The translations under genes and the position numbers were made by a program. From contig JBBHKE010001339.1 in assembly GCA_037447655.1 (NCBI GenBank), forward strand, positions 376,669 through 440,668: a stretch of 64,000 nt of DNA. Reading direction: 5' to 3'. Positions 52,791-64,000 of this stretch are shown piece by piece; within the stretch, counting starts at the first letter, position 1, and every line of letters begins with the position of its first letter. The stretch is from Zygnema cylindricum (Eukaryota > Streptophyta > Zygnematophyceae > Zygnematales > Zygnemataceae). The notes below the pieces were generated by a model. The model saw only the letters and a program-made list of their open reading frames with translations, did not search any database and was not told the DNA's origin.

Positions 52791-55700
52791 TTAGTCAACT
52801 TTTAATTTAAGTCCACAATTTTCTCAGCAAAAATTAAACTTAGGAGAAGGTACCGGTTTTGTCATCATGTCTGCAATCATCTCTTTATCACTTTTATGAA
52901 ATAGTTTAATTATTTATTCTCAACCTTCTCTTTGACAAAGCTTAGTCTTATATCCATATGTTTAGGTTTGAAATGGTGTTTTGGATTAGCTGTGATAGAG
53001 ATAGCAACTTGATTATCACAAAAGACATTCTGAGTCCCAGATTTCATGAACCCAAGTCCTTCGAGTATAGATTTTTCCCACATTAATTCTTAAGTGACTG
53101 CACAAGTAGCCATGTATTCAGCCTCCATAATGGACTGAGCAACTACTTTCTGCTGTTTGCTTCTCCATTAGCATGCACCAGATCCAATTTGTAACACATA
53201 TCCAATTGTACATCTTCTGAAAGGCACATCCCCATAACTGGCATCACTTCAAGTGGTGATGTCAGTGTGCTCCCCTCCCAAATGGAACCATGATTCTCTT
53301 GTTCCCACCAAATATCTCATCACTCTTTTGGTTGCTTCCCAGTCGTTTTTCCTAGGTTCATTTAGACTTCTACCGAGAACACCTACAACCGCAGCTATGT
53401 CAGGACGTGTATAATTCATAAAGTAAATTAAACTGCCTAGAATTTGCCGACAAGGAATTTTTTCCATAAACCTTTTTTCTTCCTCATCCATCTCATCATT
53501 CAAAATCAATACCCCTCCCTCATCACTCCCCTCCGATACTTTCTTTAGATCTATGGGAGTGGTACACATATTTGCTTTCTCCATCTCAAACGTTTCTAAC
53601 ATATTACTTATAGCTTTTTTTTGAGTGAGTGTTATAATTATATTCCCTCTATCCCCCTCCATTTGAATCCCCAAATTTCTTTTTGCTTCACCAGGATCTT
53701 TCATGTTAAATCGACTTCTCGGATCTTGTTTGGGTTTGTTAATTCTATCCAAGGACTTGCTTAAGATTAACAAATCATCAACATAAATAGCAATATATCA
53801 CTCCATTTTCATCCTCAAATATATATTTGGATTGATCTGAACTTATTCTAATGTATCCCAAACCTGTCAAAAAATCGTCCTATTTTATGTTCAATTGCCG
53901 CGGGGCTTGCTTAAGACCATAAAGTGATTTTATCAGTTTGCACACCTTGCTTTCTTCTCCACTTTCCACGAATCCTTCCGGTTGCCTCATGTAGATTTCT
54001 TCTTCCAACTCTCCGTGTAAGAAGGCGGTCTTAATATCCATCTGGTGTATTTCTATATCCTCTGCTGCGGCTAAACTTAAGAGGATTCTGACAGAAAGGA
54101 ATATGACTACGCGTGCAAAGGTTTCTTTATAGCCTATTCATTATTTCTAAGTATAACCTTTAGCAACCAACCTAGCCTTATGTCTTTCAATGGTATTATT
54201 TGGGTTTAGTTTAAGCTTAAGAACCCACTTTCATCCTATCAGTTTTCTGTCTGGTGGACAATCAACCAACTTCTATGCATTAGATTCCATGATAGAGGCC
54301 ATTTCTTCATTGATGGTTGTGATCCACCGGCTGCTTTTTGGGGTATTTATGGCCTCTAAGTATGTTTGAGGTTCTTTTGGGTGAGACATCTTTGTTAGTT
54401 TGTTATTTACATGTCTCTCTTGAAGCCGTTTACTACTTCTTTTTCCTCCTTAAAAATCTGACGCCGATATGGAATGCATCCTCGGGTTTCGTTTAGGAAG
54501 ATTTTTATCTCCCCTATCTTCCAATTCCGGTGTTTGATCAAGTTCCTCGTCGGTTTCCACTTCGTATTGTGGTGTTACCTCGGATGTTGTCTTTTTGTCC
54601 TTCTCCTTTGGCACATCCGCAGATTTTTCCTTCTCCCCTTTTTCCTTCTCCCCTTTTTCCTTCTCTTCATTTCCCAAGTCAAAGTCAAAATACTTACCCG
54701 ATTCAAATCTGATTTTGACTTCTTTGTTATATTTGAATGGATCAATAGACTTTACTTCATTCATCACCACTATATGTTTCACCAAAATGATATCTCTCTT
54801 TTTCAAGTCATACACTCGATATCCTTTTGTGCTCTCATCATATCCTATAAGATATCATGGTTTCCCTCTTCCCTCTAACTTCCATTTAGTCTTATCGGAA
54901 TCGAAACTGTAGACTTGAATTCCGAACACTCTCAAACTAGACAAATCTGGTTTTTTCCCGTCCGTCTTTCATACGGAGTTTCCTCTTTTTTTGCCGAAGT
55001 TAGCACTCTATTTTTGATGAAGTTAGCATAGTTCATAGACTCAGCTCAAAACTGCCATCCTATTCTTTTATCAGTTAGCATACTTTTGGACATATCTCCT
55101 AAAGTTCTATTCACTCTTTCTGCTACTCCATTTTGTTTCGGATTATAAGGAATATTTTTCTCATGATGGATTCCTTCTTTAAGAAATTCTTCAAATTCTT
55201 TTGAGGTGTATTCTTTCCCATTATCACTTCTTATCTCTTTTATTGAGGTTTCATGTAATTTTTCACTCCATACTTTGTATTTTTTGAAACATTTTAGTAC
55301 CTTTTACTTATGTCTAAGAAAATATACCTTAGTGTATCTAAACCTATCATCTGTAATGGTTAGCATCCATCTTTTCCCCCCATATGAAGCATACCTAGCT
55401 GGTCCCCAAACATCAGTGTGAACTAGATCTAATACTTTCTCTCTTCTTAATGTGGATGCCTTTGGAAATGGAAGTCTATGAATCTTCCCTTGGGCACATC
55501 CACTACAATCATATAAGGTCTCATCATCTCCAAACTCAATTCGATCCACTATTCCCTTTTACTTCATTTTCTTTAATCTATCTAGATTCACATGCCCCAA
55601 CCTCTGGTGCTAAAGCATCATATCACTTCCACACGAGTAGAGAACACCATTTTCATTGCAAAGTACAATTCTGAACATTCCTTGACTACCCTTTTCAGCT

Positions 55701-57218
55701 ACCTCATTATCAAAGCTAGCGGTGAAGATTCCTTTCTTAGTTCCAATTTTGAACTTTTTTTCATCTAGAACAGTTGTAGAGACTAGATTCTTGCTAAGCT
55801 GTGGAATGTAAAGAACATCTGAGAGTGTTACAATTGAAGCCTTTCCATCAATTAGAACCTTTAAATCAACCGATCCAACAAAACTTGTGGTTTTTACTCT
55901 ACCATCTCCATACTCTATCTCAACTATTGGAATTTTTCTTAATTTAATAAACCACCTCTTATCGTTGCACATATGCATTGAGGCCCTTGAGTCTATGGTC
56001 CACCCATCCTCAGGTGGATCCCTCTTACCTCGAAAAGCACACTTTTGTCTCTCTAGAATGTTCGCATGCTTCTTTGTGGTTTTTGGTTTAAGAAGAAGCT
56101 CCTCAAACTCCTCTTCCACTTCGATTACATCATCTTCTTCCCCATGAACTTGAGTCAGAAATGCCTTTTTCTTTCCTCCATCTTTTGAGGAACCTTGTCC
56201 ATCTTTCAGTCGGAGATCTGCAAGCTTGACACAATCGGCCATAAAATGTCCCAGTTTCTTGCAGAAGTGACATAATCCACCTCGAGGAGCTCCTCTCGCT
56301 TGTCGATCAAATCTACCGCCTCTTGTTCTTTTCCTCCAAAGTTTTGATAGGGATCCTTTCCCCTTTCCTCATCACGCTTCTGCCAATCAGATCCTGCAGC
56401 AAATGCTTGAACGCTCGGACTTCCTCTCCTAAGTTCTATAGTACTCTCTTTCACTAAAATCATCCCCACTGTATCATCCAATTCCAATTGCTATCACCTA
56501 GATCTTGCAACCGATTAATGATATTCTCATACTTTTCAGATAGTTTCATTATCAGTTTATTTACTCTTTGTCTCTCAAACCATGAGTTATATGCGCTCTG
56601 TAGTTCTCAAAATAATCCTGCTATGTCATTCTAATAATCATTCATACTTCTTCCCTTGTAACTATAAGTTGAAATCTTATTTTATGTCAGTTGTTGCTGT
56701 TGCAATGACCCACTCTTTTATTTATTAACTAGAGATACCCAAATCTGAGAGGAAGATCTAACATGCATAAGGGGAATGGCAATACCTTTTCACTACACTT
56801 TTGGGAATTAAGAGCTTAGCCGCCTTATCTTTATAGTTCCAATTTTCATATTCTGACCGTTCGGTCTGACTCTCTCTCACCATCGCTGGTGATGCTGCTA
56901 GCGTTATCGTCCTTGATAGTGGAGTCCTTCGAGAAGCAACTTCTCCCTTTTCTCCTTCCATGATTATTTCCTCCCCTTCTTCGTCATTGTTTGTGATAGT
57001 GGCTGATGTTTTAACAGCTATTATTACGGAGGTGCCAGAAAACGTGTTCCTCCAAACTTAAGTGAAGGTGGGCATCGAATTTGCTCGGACACTATGCCCC
57101 ATATGTGCTTCTCAAAAAGTTCTCCCTCCATCATCATTTCCCAATAAAAAAGGTCTGATCCATTAAATATGGGCACCCTAGAGGGTGGGCCCATAACCTG
57201 AAATTCTGTGGTCTTCAT
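52791..57218 (-). pseudogene. Element D gag-pol, disrupted
   Basis: Start ATG at 57,216-57,218 in the 5' LTR (MKTTEFQVMGPPSRVPIFNG). Gag pieces follow at 56,758-56,961 and 56,206-56,487. The protease frame at 55,610-56,242 has the active site changed from DSG to DSR (TIDSRASMHMC), which should abolish activity. Integrase is at about 55,304-55,549 (LVHTDVWGPA, CSGCAQGKIHRL) and an acidic integrase tail with repeated KEKGEKEKGEK at 54,450-54,815. RT and RNase H pieces run from 54,350 to 52,800, the longest being 53,249-53,773. Numerous frameshifts and stops. Confidence 0.9.
57184..57198 (-). promoter_or_regulatory. Element D primer-binding site
   Basis: Element-strand GGTTATGGGCCCACC, identical to E2, directly after the LTR end GAATTTCA. 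Confidence 0.8.
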
Positions 57219-58098
57219 TAACCCACAGAATGAACAGCCTACGTAAAGGCTCTAGGATAATATTTGACCCTTTCACTTTCCCACTCAATAAGTGCCGCCC
57301 AGGCACATAAAAATCTTCACCAACCTTAACCCTGTGAGGACAAGACTCCTTTGAGTCAAACGCAAAAAGAATCACTAAATTTGCTCCCCTGAGCAGTAAG
57401 TTATGGCTTGCCAAAGATGGCTTATAAATACAAAAGGTCACCTGGAGAGAGGCGCCTCAAACACGCTAAGTCCCTTAACTCCTACTCACAACTACTTACT
57501 ACTCTACTTTCGACCAATCAAAAGAGTATATAGTACAAGAAGGTACAGTGGCTGATTGTACTTCTTGTACGACCATTATACAACTTTGCCTTCTGGTTGA
57601 CACTTGTCAACAGGGGAGTCATCGTTCCTCCTCCCATCCTTTACGGTGTCTAATGATGTGGCGCCACGTGGAACTGCGCGCGGCTATGTTTGAAAGCCAC
57701 CAAATATTCATTCGGGTTTGGCGGTGGCGAAGATGTCCGTCCGATCATGTATTTTACACGGCTAGATTCACGTCCGTGAGCGTCGTTTGACTATAGATGT
57801 TGTTTTGTCAATTTTGGTCTGTTTTAATAAAAGTGACGTTTTGCGTAACACTTTAAATACATAACGAACTGAATACGTGTATCGTTTCGTATATGCCTTA
57901 ATGGTTAAAGCATACATCTATGTCATACTTTGTAGACCTAGGTTCAAGTTTGGTTAGGGCAACATTTTGGCAATCTATTATTATGTTTGCCTGTCTGCAT
58001 GTTTCTCTCTGAATATAGCAGCAGCCATGGTGACCCTCTCTCTCTCTTCACTGTAGAGTCTAAATTAATAAGTGAATAATAATTATTTCTTTTCAACA
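57199..58098 (-). repeat. Element D 5' LTR
   Basis: 900 bp, collinear with 51,881-52,778 with scattered differences. tRNA-like B-box GGTTCAAGTTT (57,941-57,951), more decayed than in the 3' LTR, with A-box-like TTAATGGTTAAAGC upstream and TTTT near 57,965. Confidence 0.9.
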
Positions 58099-59081
58099 CA
58101 CTCCAACTAGATTTGTTAATCCTGACTTGCTTCGAACAAGTCCGGTTCACCTTTAGTGCTCACAAGAGTTTTAAAGGTGTTTGTGAGTATCTCGCTGCCA
58201 TGCGGGTGCAGGAGTTTTCACATTTAGTGCGGATACTCGTTTAGGGAAATCGGTGTGGATTGGTTACATTTGTGACCTTTTTGTTTGAGTAAGTACATTT
58301 TACCTGCTTTCCTTGCATGTTATCTAGCTGTGAGTGGCCTTGAAGTTTTCCTCTGATTATTCGAAGTGAGACTCTTTGGGAGATCTTGCCATGGGTGACA
58401 CTCTTTACACCTTTTTCCGTCTATATTGTTGTAAATCTACACCCTAAGGTGTTTTGATGAAGCTCTTCTTGTTTTGTAGATCTTGTCTTTCAGCCTTACA
58501 ACATTGTTTGCAAACTTTAACAATTATAGTTGAGGATTTCTCTTCGTTTATGCCCACGAATTGGGATAAATTACGTTATCAATCCAGATCTACACGCGGC
58601 GGGACAATTTTCCGTCGACCGCAGTTAGATCCTTCTATTTTTTTTGAGTCTACGAACGCACCGGATTTAGTTGCTAATCCTTGATCTCCGTCGGTTTGGT
58701 AAAATCTGACCTCGACTTCATCATCATCCTTGATTACTTTTAGGTTATACCTAGAGGAGATTGAAAAATACTTTTTTGAGGAAATCTTTTCCAGTCACCT
58801 CACCTTTGGGTTCCCTACCGGTCCAAATTTGGCACAACCTGTGCATTATTCGTTTGACGACATGGATTTCTCTTCAAAGGGGTCCATGGGGAGGATGCAA
58901 TTTTGCTTCTCGAGTTTGAAGGACACCATGTCCTTGTCTCATTTCCAGATGATGTTTGATACAAAAATGAGGGATTTAGCCTTTTGTTATCACGACAAGT
59001 TCGACCTTAGGGTCGCTTTCTCTCTCCTCGGCCGATACCTTCAGGGTTTGGCTCTCACCTTGTGTACAAGGAAGTATGAGA
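58099..59081 (+). other. Non-copia locus between D and F with two unidentified frames
   Basis: 58,454-58,684 reads DFSSFMPTNWDKLRYQSRST and TNAPDLVANP. 58,730-59,081 reads FGFPTGPNLAQPVHYSFDD, SLSHFQMMFDTKMRDLAFCY and FDLRVAFSLLGRYLQGLALT. The second frame starts after ATTACTTTTAG, which could be a splice acceptor, and a GTTTGGTAAAATC lies between the two, so they may be two exons or pieces of one unknown gene or element. The second frame is cut at 59,082 by the LTR of element F. Family not recognised. Confidence 0.35.
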
Positions 59082-60010
59082 TGTAACTCAATGCCCTCCA
59101 ATGAACCAGAGAGAATCCAACTTGTATGAAGCCTCTAGGATAATATTTTCCCTTTTGTCTTTCCCACTGAATAAGTGCCGCCCAGGCACACAAGTATTTA
59201 AACCGGATTCACCTTTGTGAAGGCTTGACTCCCCTAAGCCGAACACAAAAATAATCACTAGATTTGCTCCCCTGAGAAGTAAGTTATCGCTCGCCAAAGA
59301 TGGCCTATAAATACAAATGGTCACCTGGAGAGAGGCGCCTCAAAAACTCTAAGTCCCTAAACCTCTACTCACAGCTACCTACTGCTAAACCGTGGACCAA
59401 TGGGAGGAACAATACAAGAAGGAATAGTGGCCGATGTACTTCTTGTATGACCATTGTACACATGGCCTTTTGGTTGACGCTTGTCAACTTGGGAGCCATG
59501 GTTCCTCCTCCCGTATTCTCCGTTGGCCAATGATATGCCGCCACGTGGCATTGCGTGACATTGTTCCTGATAGCCGCCAAAAGTTCATTCCGGTTTGGCG
59601 GCGTGAATGTCAACCGTTCGATCCCGCTAATTTGTGGGGTTTGATTCGCTTCCGTTCATTTCATACATTTACATGTACATCGTCGTCCGTTCATTCCACT
59701 AAATGAATTAGACGTCATGAAACTGTGTTAAATACCTATCGCGCCCCATATGTTTATCGATTCTTCTACGACTTGGTAGATAAGGCGGAAGGCTTTTCCG
59801 TACGGTAGTTACCCGGTAGAACTTAGGATCAAATCCTAGGCTTACTGCCTAACTTTGGCAGGATTGATCGTCCTGCTCCCTTGGTGTGTCTCTCTGTCTG
59901 CCTAAGTTAGCCATGGCCGCCTGTGAGTCCTCAATGACTACGACAAGTATAAGGGCTCACTAACATCACAGAGTAACAAAAGATAGACATACAAAATACC
60001 TTTTTCAACA
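59082..60010 (-). repeat. Element F 3' LTR
   Basis: 929 bp, TGTTGAAAAAGG to GAGTTACA in element sense. Contains GTGCCGCCCAGGCAC, TATTTATAGG on minus, AGCCATGG and TCAATGACTACGACAAGT (59,928-59,945). Confidence 0.88.
59771..59845 (+). promoter_or_regulatory. tRNA-like module in F LTR
   Basis: ACTTGGTAGATAAGGCGGAAGG resembles a D-arm/A-box. TTAGG-ATCAAAT-CCTAG forms a T-arm-like 5-bp stem (one G-T pair) with a 7-base loop; B-box GGATCAAATCC at 59,826-59,836. This is the only one of the eleven LTRs without a nearby TTTT. Confidence 0.5.
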
Positions 60011-61487
60011 CCACTTATTTTCTAATCTATCTTTTGCTTTAACCCACACTTCTCCCTACAAAATACCAATTGAGGAGAAGGCGCCAGTTAAGTCATCATG
60101 TCTGCTACCATCTCCCCATCCGGTCTAAATTCCAAACTAATGATTTTATTCTCTACTTTCTTTTAACAAAAAATCACTCTGATATCCATGTGCTTTGCTT
60201 TTAAATGATGCTTGCGATTTGCTGCAATTGCAATTGCAGCTTCGTTATCACAAAATATCTTTTGCACTCCATCCTTCAAATAACAAAGTTGTTCAAGCAA
60301 TGATTTCATCCACATCAATTCTTTCACAACCAAACAAGAGGCCATATACTCAGCCTCTATGGTGGACTGAAAAATAACCTTCATTTGCTTGCTGCTCCAA
60401 CAGCAAGCCCCATTCCCAACATATAACATATACCCAAAAGTACACCTCCTCACAAAGCACCCCATAACTGGCATCACTCCCAGGGGTGATTTCACTATTA
60501 CCCCCCCCCAAATGCAACCACACATCTCTTGTTCTTATCAAGTACGGCATTACCCTTTTTGCCGCTTCCCAGTCTTTCTTCAAAGGATCATTCAAGCTCC
60601 TACTTAACATTCCTACAGCTCTCGCTTTATCAAGACAGGTACAATTCATAAAATATGTCAGACTACCAACAAACTGTCTGTATGAATTATTTTCTATAAA
60701 CTCTCTTTCCTCCGGTCCCAACTCATCATCCAAGACCACAACTCCCCCTTCTATACTCCCCTCATTTCTTTTCTTTAAAACCATTGGAATAGTACAACTA
60801 TTTGCCTTATCCATTAGAAATTTTTCAAGCATGTTTCCTATTGCCTTCTTTTGAGTTAGTCTAATTATTTTCTTCCCTCTTTCCCCCTCCATCTGAATAC
60901 TTAAAATATATTTTGCTTCACCCAAATATTTCATTTCGAATCTACTTTTTAGATCATTTTTTGTGTTTATTAAATTTCTCCAGTGATTTACTTAAAATAA
61001 GCAAAGTATCGCCATAAATTGCAATGAAAATTATACCTTTCTCATCCTCTAATAGATAGATGGAATGATCCGAACTGATTTGGATGTATCCTAAACTTGT
61101 CAAAAACTCGTCCAGTTTCTTGTTCCATTGGCGCAGCGCCTGCTTCAATCTATAAAGAGACTTTATCAGTCTTTACACCTTGCTTTCTTCTCCTTTCTCC
61201 ACAAACCCTTCCAGCTGTCGCATGAAGATCCCTTACTCTAATTCTCCGTGTAAGAAAGCAATTTTTATGTCCATTTGGTGCACTTCAATGTCTTTAGCTG
61301 CCGCCAGACTATGTAGAATCTGAACTGAGGGAAATCTAACAACCGGAGCGAAGGTCCCCTTGTAATCGATCCCTTCCCTTTGTGTGAATCCTTTGGTCAC
61401 TAATCTGGCCTTGTACCGCTCGATATTGTTATATTGGTTGATTTTCAGCTTAAATACTTACCTGCATCCAATCGGTTTTTTGTCAGG
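60011..61487 (-). pseudogene. Element F: copia RT and RNase H, interrupted by G
   Basis: RNase H (60,163-60,525) has ACCWSSKQMKVIFQST and KHHLKAKHMDIR. RT part (60,350-60,934) has KYILSIQMEGERGKKIIRLT. The catalytic box is YGDT instead of YVDD near 61,005, so the copy is dead. Upstream RT pieces reach the KPIGC region at about 61,475, where the LTR of G begins. The rest would lie beyond G, outside the window. Confidence 0.88.
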
Positions 61488-62464
61488 TGTTTAAAAAGTG
61501 TATTTTGTATTTTAACTCTTTAGTTAGTTTATGGACATTCTACAGTTCTAATACTTGTATTTGTCCTTGAGAACTGGCAGGCAGCCAGGGCTGCCTCAAG
61601 CAAATAAGAAGACAGGCAGAGGACACAACCCTTGCAAAAGATAGACTGACACGAAAAGGATTTGATCCTATGACCTCTTAGATATTTGGCGTACGAAATA
61701 GCTTTCCGCTTTATCCGGTAGGTCTTGATGAAGCGTTACATCCATGGGATGTGTTGATTATTTAAAATGTGACACAGCGACACATTCCATTTAACAGCTT
61801 ACAAAACAAAAAAAACATGAAACGTGCAGGATCGCACTAAATACAGCTGCACGAAAGAAACGAAACGACATTTAATTTCAACGGACGAAATCAAATCGTT
61901 GAAATTAAATGTAGATCGCGATCTACGGCTCGCAGAGGAGCCGGAATTCTGGAGTAGAAATTTGGAGGTTTGCAAACCAATGTCGCCGGACGACACATGG
62001 CGAGTTATAATTGGACAGCGGATATTACGCGCGGAGCAACTATGACTCAGGAAAGACAATCGTTAGCGGAGCGGCCATGCCGTACTATGGCCGTACAAGA
62101 AGTACCACAATTTTTGTACCTCTTTGTGCCTTACAGTCCTTTAATCGGCTAGGTACACTAGTAGTAGGTTCAGAGAGAGAGCTTAAAACTTAGAAAAACT
62201 TAGGTAGCCGCCTCTCTCCCAGAGTGCATCTGTATTTATAAGCCATCTTTGGCCAGCCATAACTTAATGCCCAGGTGAGCAATTTCAGTGATTCTTTTTG
62301 ATGCGGACTCAACAAATTTCAGGCTACACAAGGGTGTAGTCGGTTAGAATTTTTGCGTGTAAGAGTGGCACTTATTCATTGCCAAAGTCAAAAGTGCAAA
62401 TATTATCCTAGAGGCTTCATATAAACTAGACATCCTGTGGACCAATGGAGGTCACAGAATTACA
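61488..62464 (+). repeat. Element G 5' LTR
   Basis: 977 bp, TGTTTAAAAAGTG to GAATTACA. TATTTATA at 62,233-62,240. tRNA-like module on minus: GGATCAAATCC (61,658-61,668 in plus coordinates), A-box-like CCGGATAAAGCGGAAAGC upstream on minus and TTTT after it. The TCAGTGACT block is lost and AGCCATGG is changed to AGCCAGGG. Confidence 0.88.
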
Positions 62465-63565
62465 AGTTATGGGCCCACCCTCTAAGGTGCCCATTTTTAA
62501 TGGAACAGGGTTCATGTACTTGGAAACCTTGATGAGGGGTGCATTGTTTGAAAAACAGCCATAGGGCATTGTGAGTGGTCGTGTGTGTGGGCCAACTGCA
62601 AAATTTGGAGTTCCACCAGGGTTTGGAGGATCTTGATTCACAAGAGGATCTGCGGAGGCACAGGTGTTAGAGGATGTTGGGGAAAACATCGTGTCGGACA
62701 AATAAAAGCAGAAGGCGAAGGAGAAACTCACACCGATAGCTATTGGATCGGTTCTAGTATTAGATGTTCAAAAAACCGAGAAAAATGATACTGAAATCTG
62801 GAATTTCAACAATACTGTGGCGACTCATTTTATTCTTGGGCGTCTCACTCAAGCACTTGCTACACCTCATCTTTATGTGGATAGGGTTGACAAGTTGTGG
62901 GAGGCTCTTGTCAACAATTATAAGAGTGGTATGATTCAGCAGACGAAGCTATCATATCAGAAGGTAGAATCATATGTATACAAAGGCGGAAAGATGTTAG
63001 ACTTTTGTAAGAACTTGGCAGGGTTGTTTATGGAGTTGGATAGTGCAATAAAAAGGGAGACCGAGAAAGAGAAGGTGAATACTTTGTTGATGAAACTCCC
63101 AGATTCTTATGAAAACATTGTTAACAAAGTTCACGATTTGCCATATCATCGATGGATTTGGAACTCCGTTCTAGGGATGATTTTGGTTCGGGAAAGCAGA
63201 ATTAAGATTTGGAGAGCAAGAAAAATGTTCAAGCATTTGCTACTTGAGCTAACTTGGGGGATAAGGATTCCAAGAAACATTATAGAAACTTTGGTGGAGG
63301 AGGAAGAGGAAACCAATCGGACGGATGTGGATTGAGGCCTCCGAAGAGGCTCTGTCACTTTTGTGAGAAGCCAGGATATTACATGGGGGAGTGTACTAAA
63401 TTGATAGAGATGAGATTGAAAGAGGGGCAGCTCAAAAAATCAGCCGCAAAAAATAAAAAGTCATTTGTGGCAACACAAGTCATGGGAGAGGATTTCGATG
63501 AGGACGATGGAGAACTTCTCCTCAACAAGAGAACACGAAAAAATTCTTGAAGACACAGAAACAGG
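62445..63565 (+). pseudogene. Element G gag, disrupted and truncated
   Basis: Start ATG at 62,445 inside the LTR (MEVTELQVMGPPSKVPIFNG). TAG at 62,562-62,564 in place of the usual TGG (WGIVSG). The capsid core is open at 62,817-63,335 (FILGRLTQALATPHL, YVYKGGKMLDFC, NTLLMKLPDSYENIV). A frameshift near 63,255 moves to the frame with the zinc knuckle CHFCEKPGYYMGEC (63,254-63,550). Copia similarity stops near 63,565, just before the protease. Confidence 0.9.
62465..62479 (+). promoter_or_regulatory. Element G primer-binding site
   Basis: AGTTATGGGCCCACC, as in E3. Confidence 0.78.
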
Positions 63566-64000
63566 TAATGTCCTCCTTAACTCCTTGGTTTTCGCAACCC
63601 GGAACCGGCATAACCCCTCTCGGTATCAAACAGCCACAAGTCCTAAATCGCCCAAAAAGGAAAGATAGAGCGAACTACCCAACCGGACTATGATTTCCAC
63701 AAAGGACAAATGCAAACCAAGGTGGCAGTAGGGTCACAATCACAAAACAAAGGTTCTCCAAAAAAAGGTTTGTTGGAATTTCTAGGGTTTTTATGAGGAG
63801 ACAATACTGAAAAGCAACCTGTCTCCTTCGACCCAAGTACCTTATACATCATATTTTGTCTGGTCTTAGGTCCACAGCTTAACGCTAGCAAAATTAGCCT
63901 ATCAGCGAAGAGCAGGTGCTAATGAACTGAGATCAACCCAAATCATCCGTACTACACTTAGGGCAAAAATTTATACTCCAAATTGCGGCTAGATCCGCAG
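63566..64000. other. Unassigned sequence after the G break
   Basis: No copia similarity and no convincing coding frame. Probably another repeat that interrupted or replaced the rest of element G. Confidence 0.4.

Larger units (their letters stand above)
51881..58098 (-). mobile_element. Element D: full-length but decayed copia retrotransposon
   Basis: Minus-strand copia of a second family with LTRs of about 898 and 900 bp. Flanking pentamers CATTC and CACTC differ at one base, compatible with an aged target duplication. The element's 3' end is mutated from CA to GA. All pol domains are present in order but in many frames. Confidence 0.9.

Noticed and set aside
1-64000. CRISPR array or prokaryotic defence system
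   Set aside because: Introns, LTR retrotransposons and a plastid-targeted protein show plant nuclear DNA. No direct repeats with regular unique spacers were seen.

Overview
The window is nuclear DNA of a green plant, most likely an early-diverging streptophyte (charophyte alga or seedless plant), although the species cannot be fixed from sequence alone. The evidence is two intron-rich genes of plant type: a nuclear gene for plastid ribosomal protein bS6 with a transit peptide, and an LPR1-type multicopper oxidase. It also carries Ty1/copia elements with plant-like features. Two runs of 10 N mark assembly gaps.

Layout. 1-10.8 kb is gene-poor: one ~3.1 kb foldback (palindromic) element, two further foldbacks at about 7.1-7.7 and 7.85-9.44 kb, a detached duplicate of one foldback arm at about 10-10.8 kb, and a broken Ty3/gypsy pol piece at 3.3-3.7 kb that ends at a gap. 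11.3-15.4 kb (+) is a five-exon plastid bS6 gene. All exon junctions keep phase and give 290 residues. 15.4-22 kb is mostly non-coding, with another solo foldback arm. 22.06-27.67 kb (+) is a nine-exon LPR1-type ferroxidase gene of 660 residues that retains every copper ligand. Both genes carry long CT-rich tracts in introns.

28.9-64 kb is a nest of copia retrotransposons. E2 (29,082-35,530, minus) and E3 (40,260-46,710, plus) are full-length members of one family in inverted orientation. E3 has a perfect 5-bp target duplication and sits inside the reverse transcriptase/RNase H region of an older element, H. Further elements are C (minus), D (51,881-58,098, minus), F (minus, interrupted by G) and G (plus, running to a break near 63.57 kb).

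Shared copia design. (1) The primer-binding site after the LTR is complementary to the anticodon arm of initiator tRNA-Met, as in Drosophila copia half-tRNA priming. (2) An in-frame ATG within the LTR continues through that site into gag. (3) All eleven LTRs carry, antisense to the element, a tRNA-like module with A-box-like and B-box-like motifs, and ten of the eleven have a nearby T4 terminator. This last point is the least expected observation here; it recalls the Pol III-derived 5S sequence in Cassandra LTRs, but with a tRNA-like unit. No copia copy here is intact: all carry stops, frameshifts or mutated catalytic motifs.
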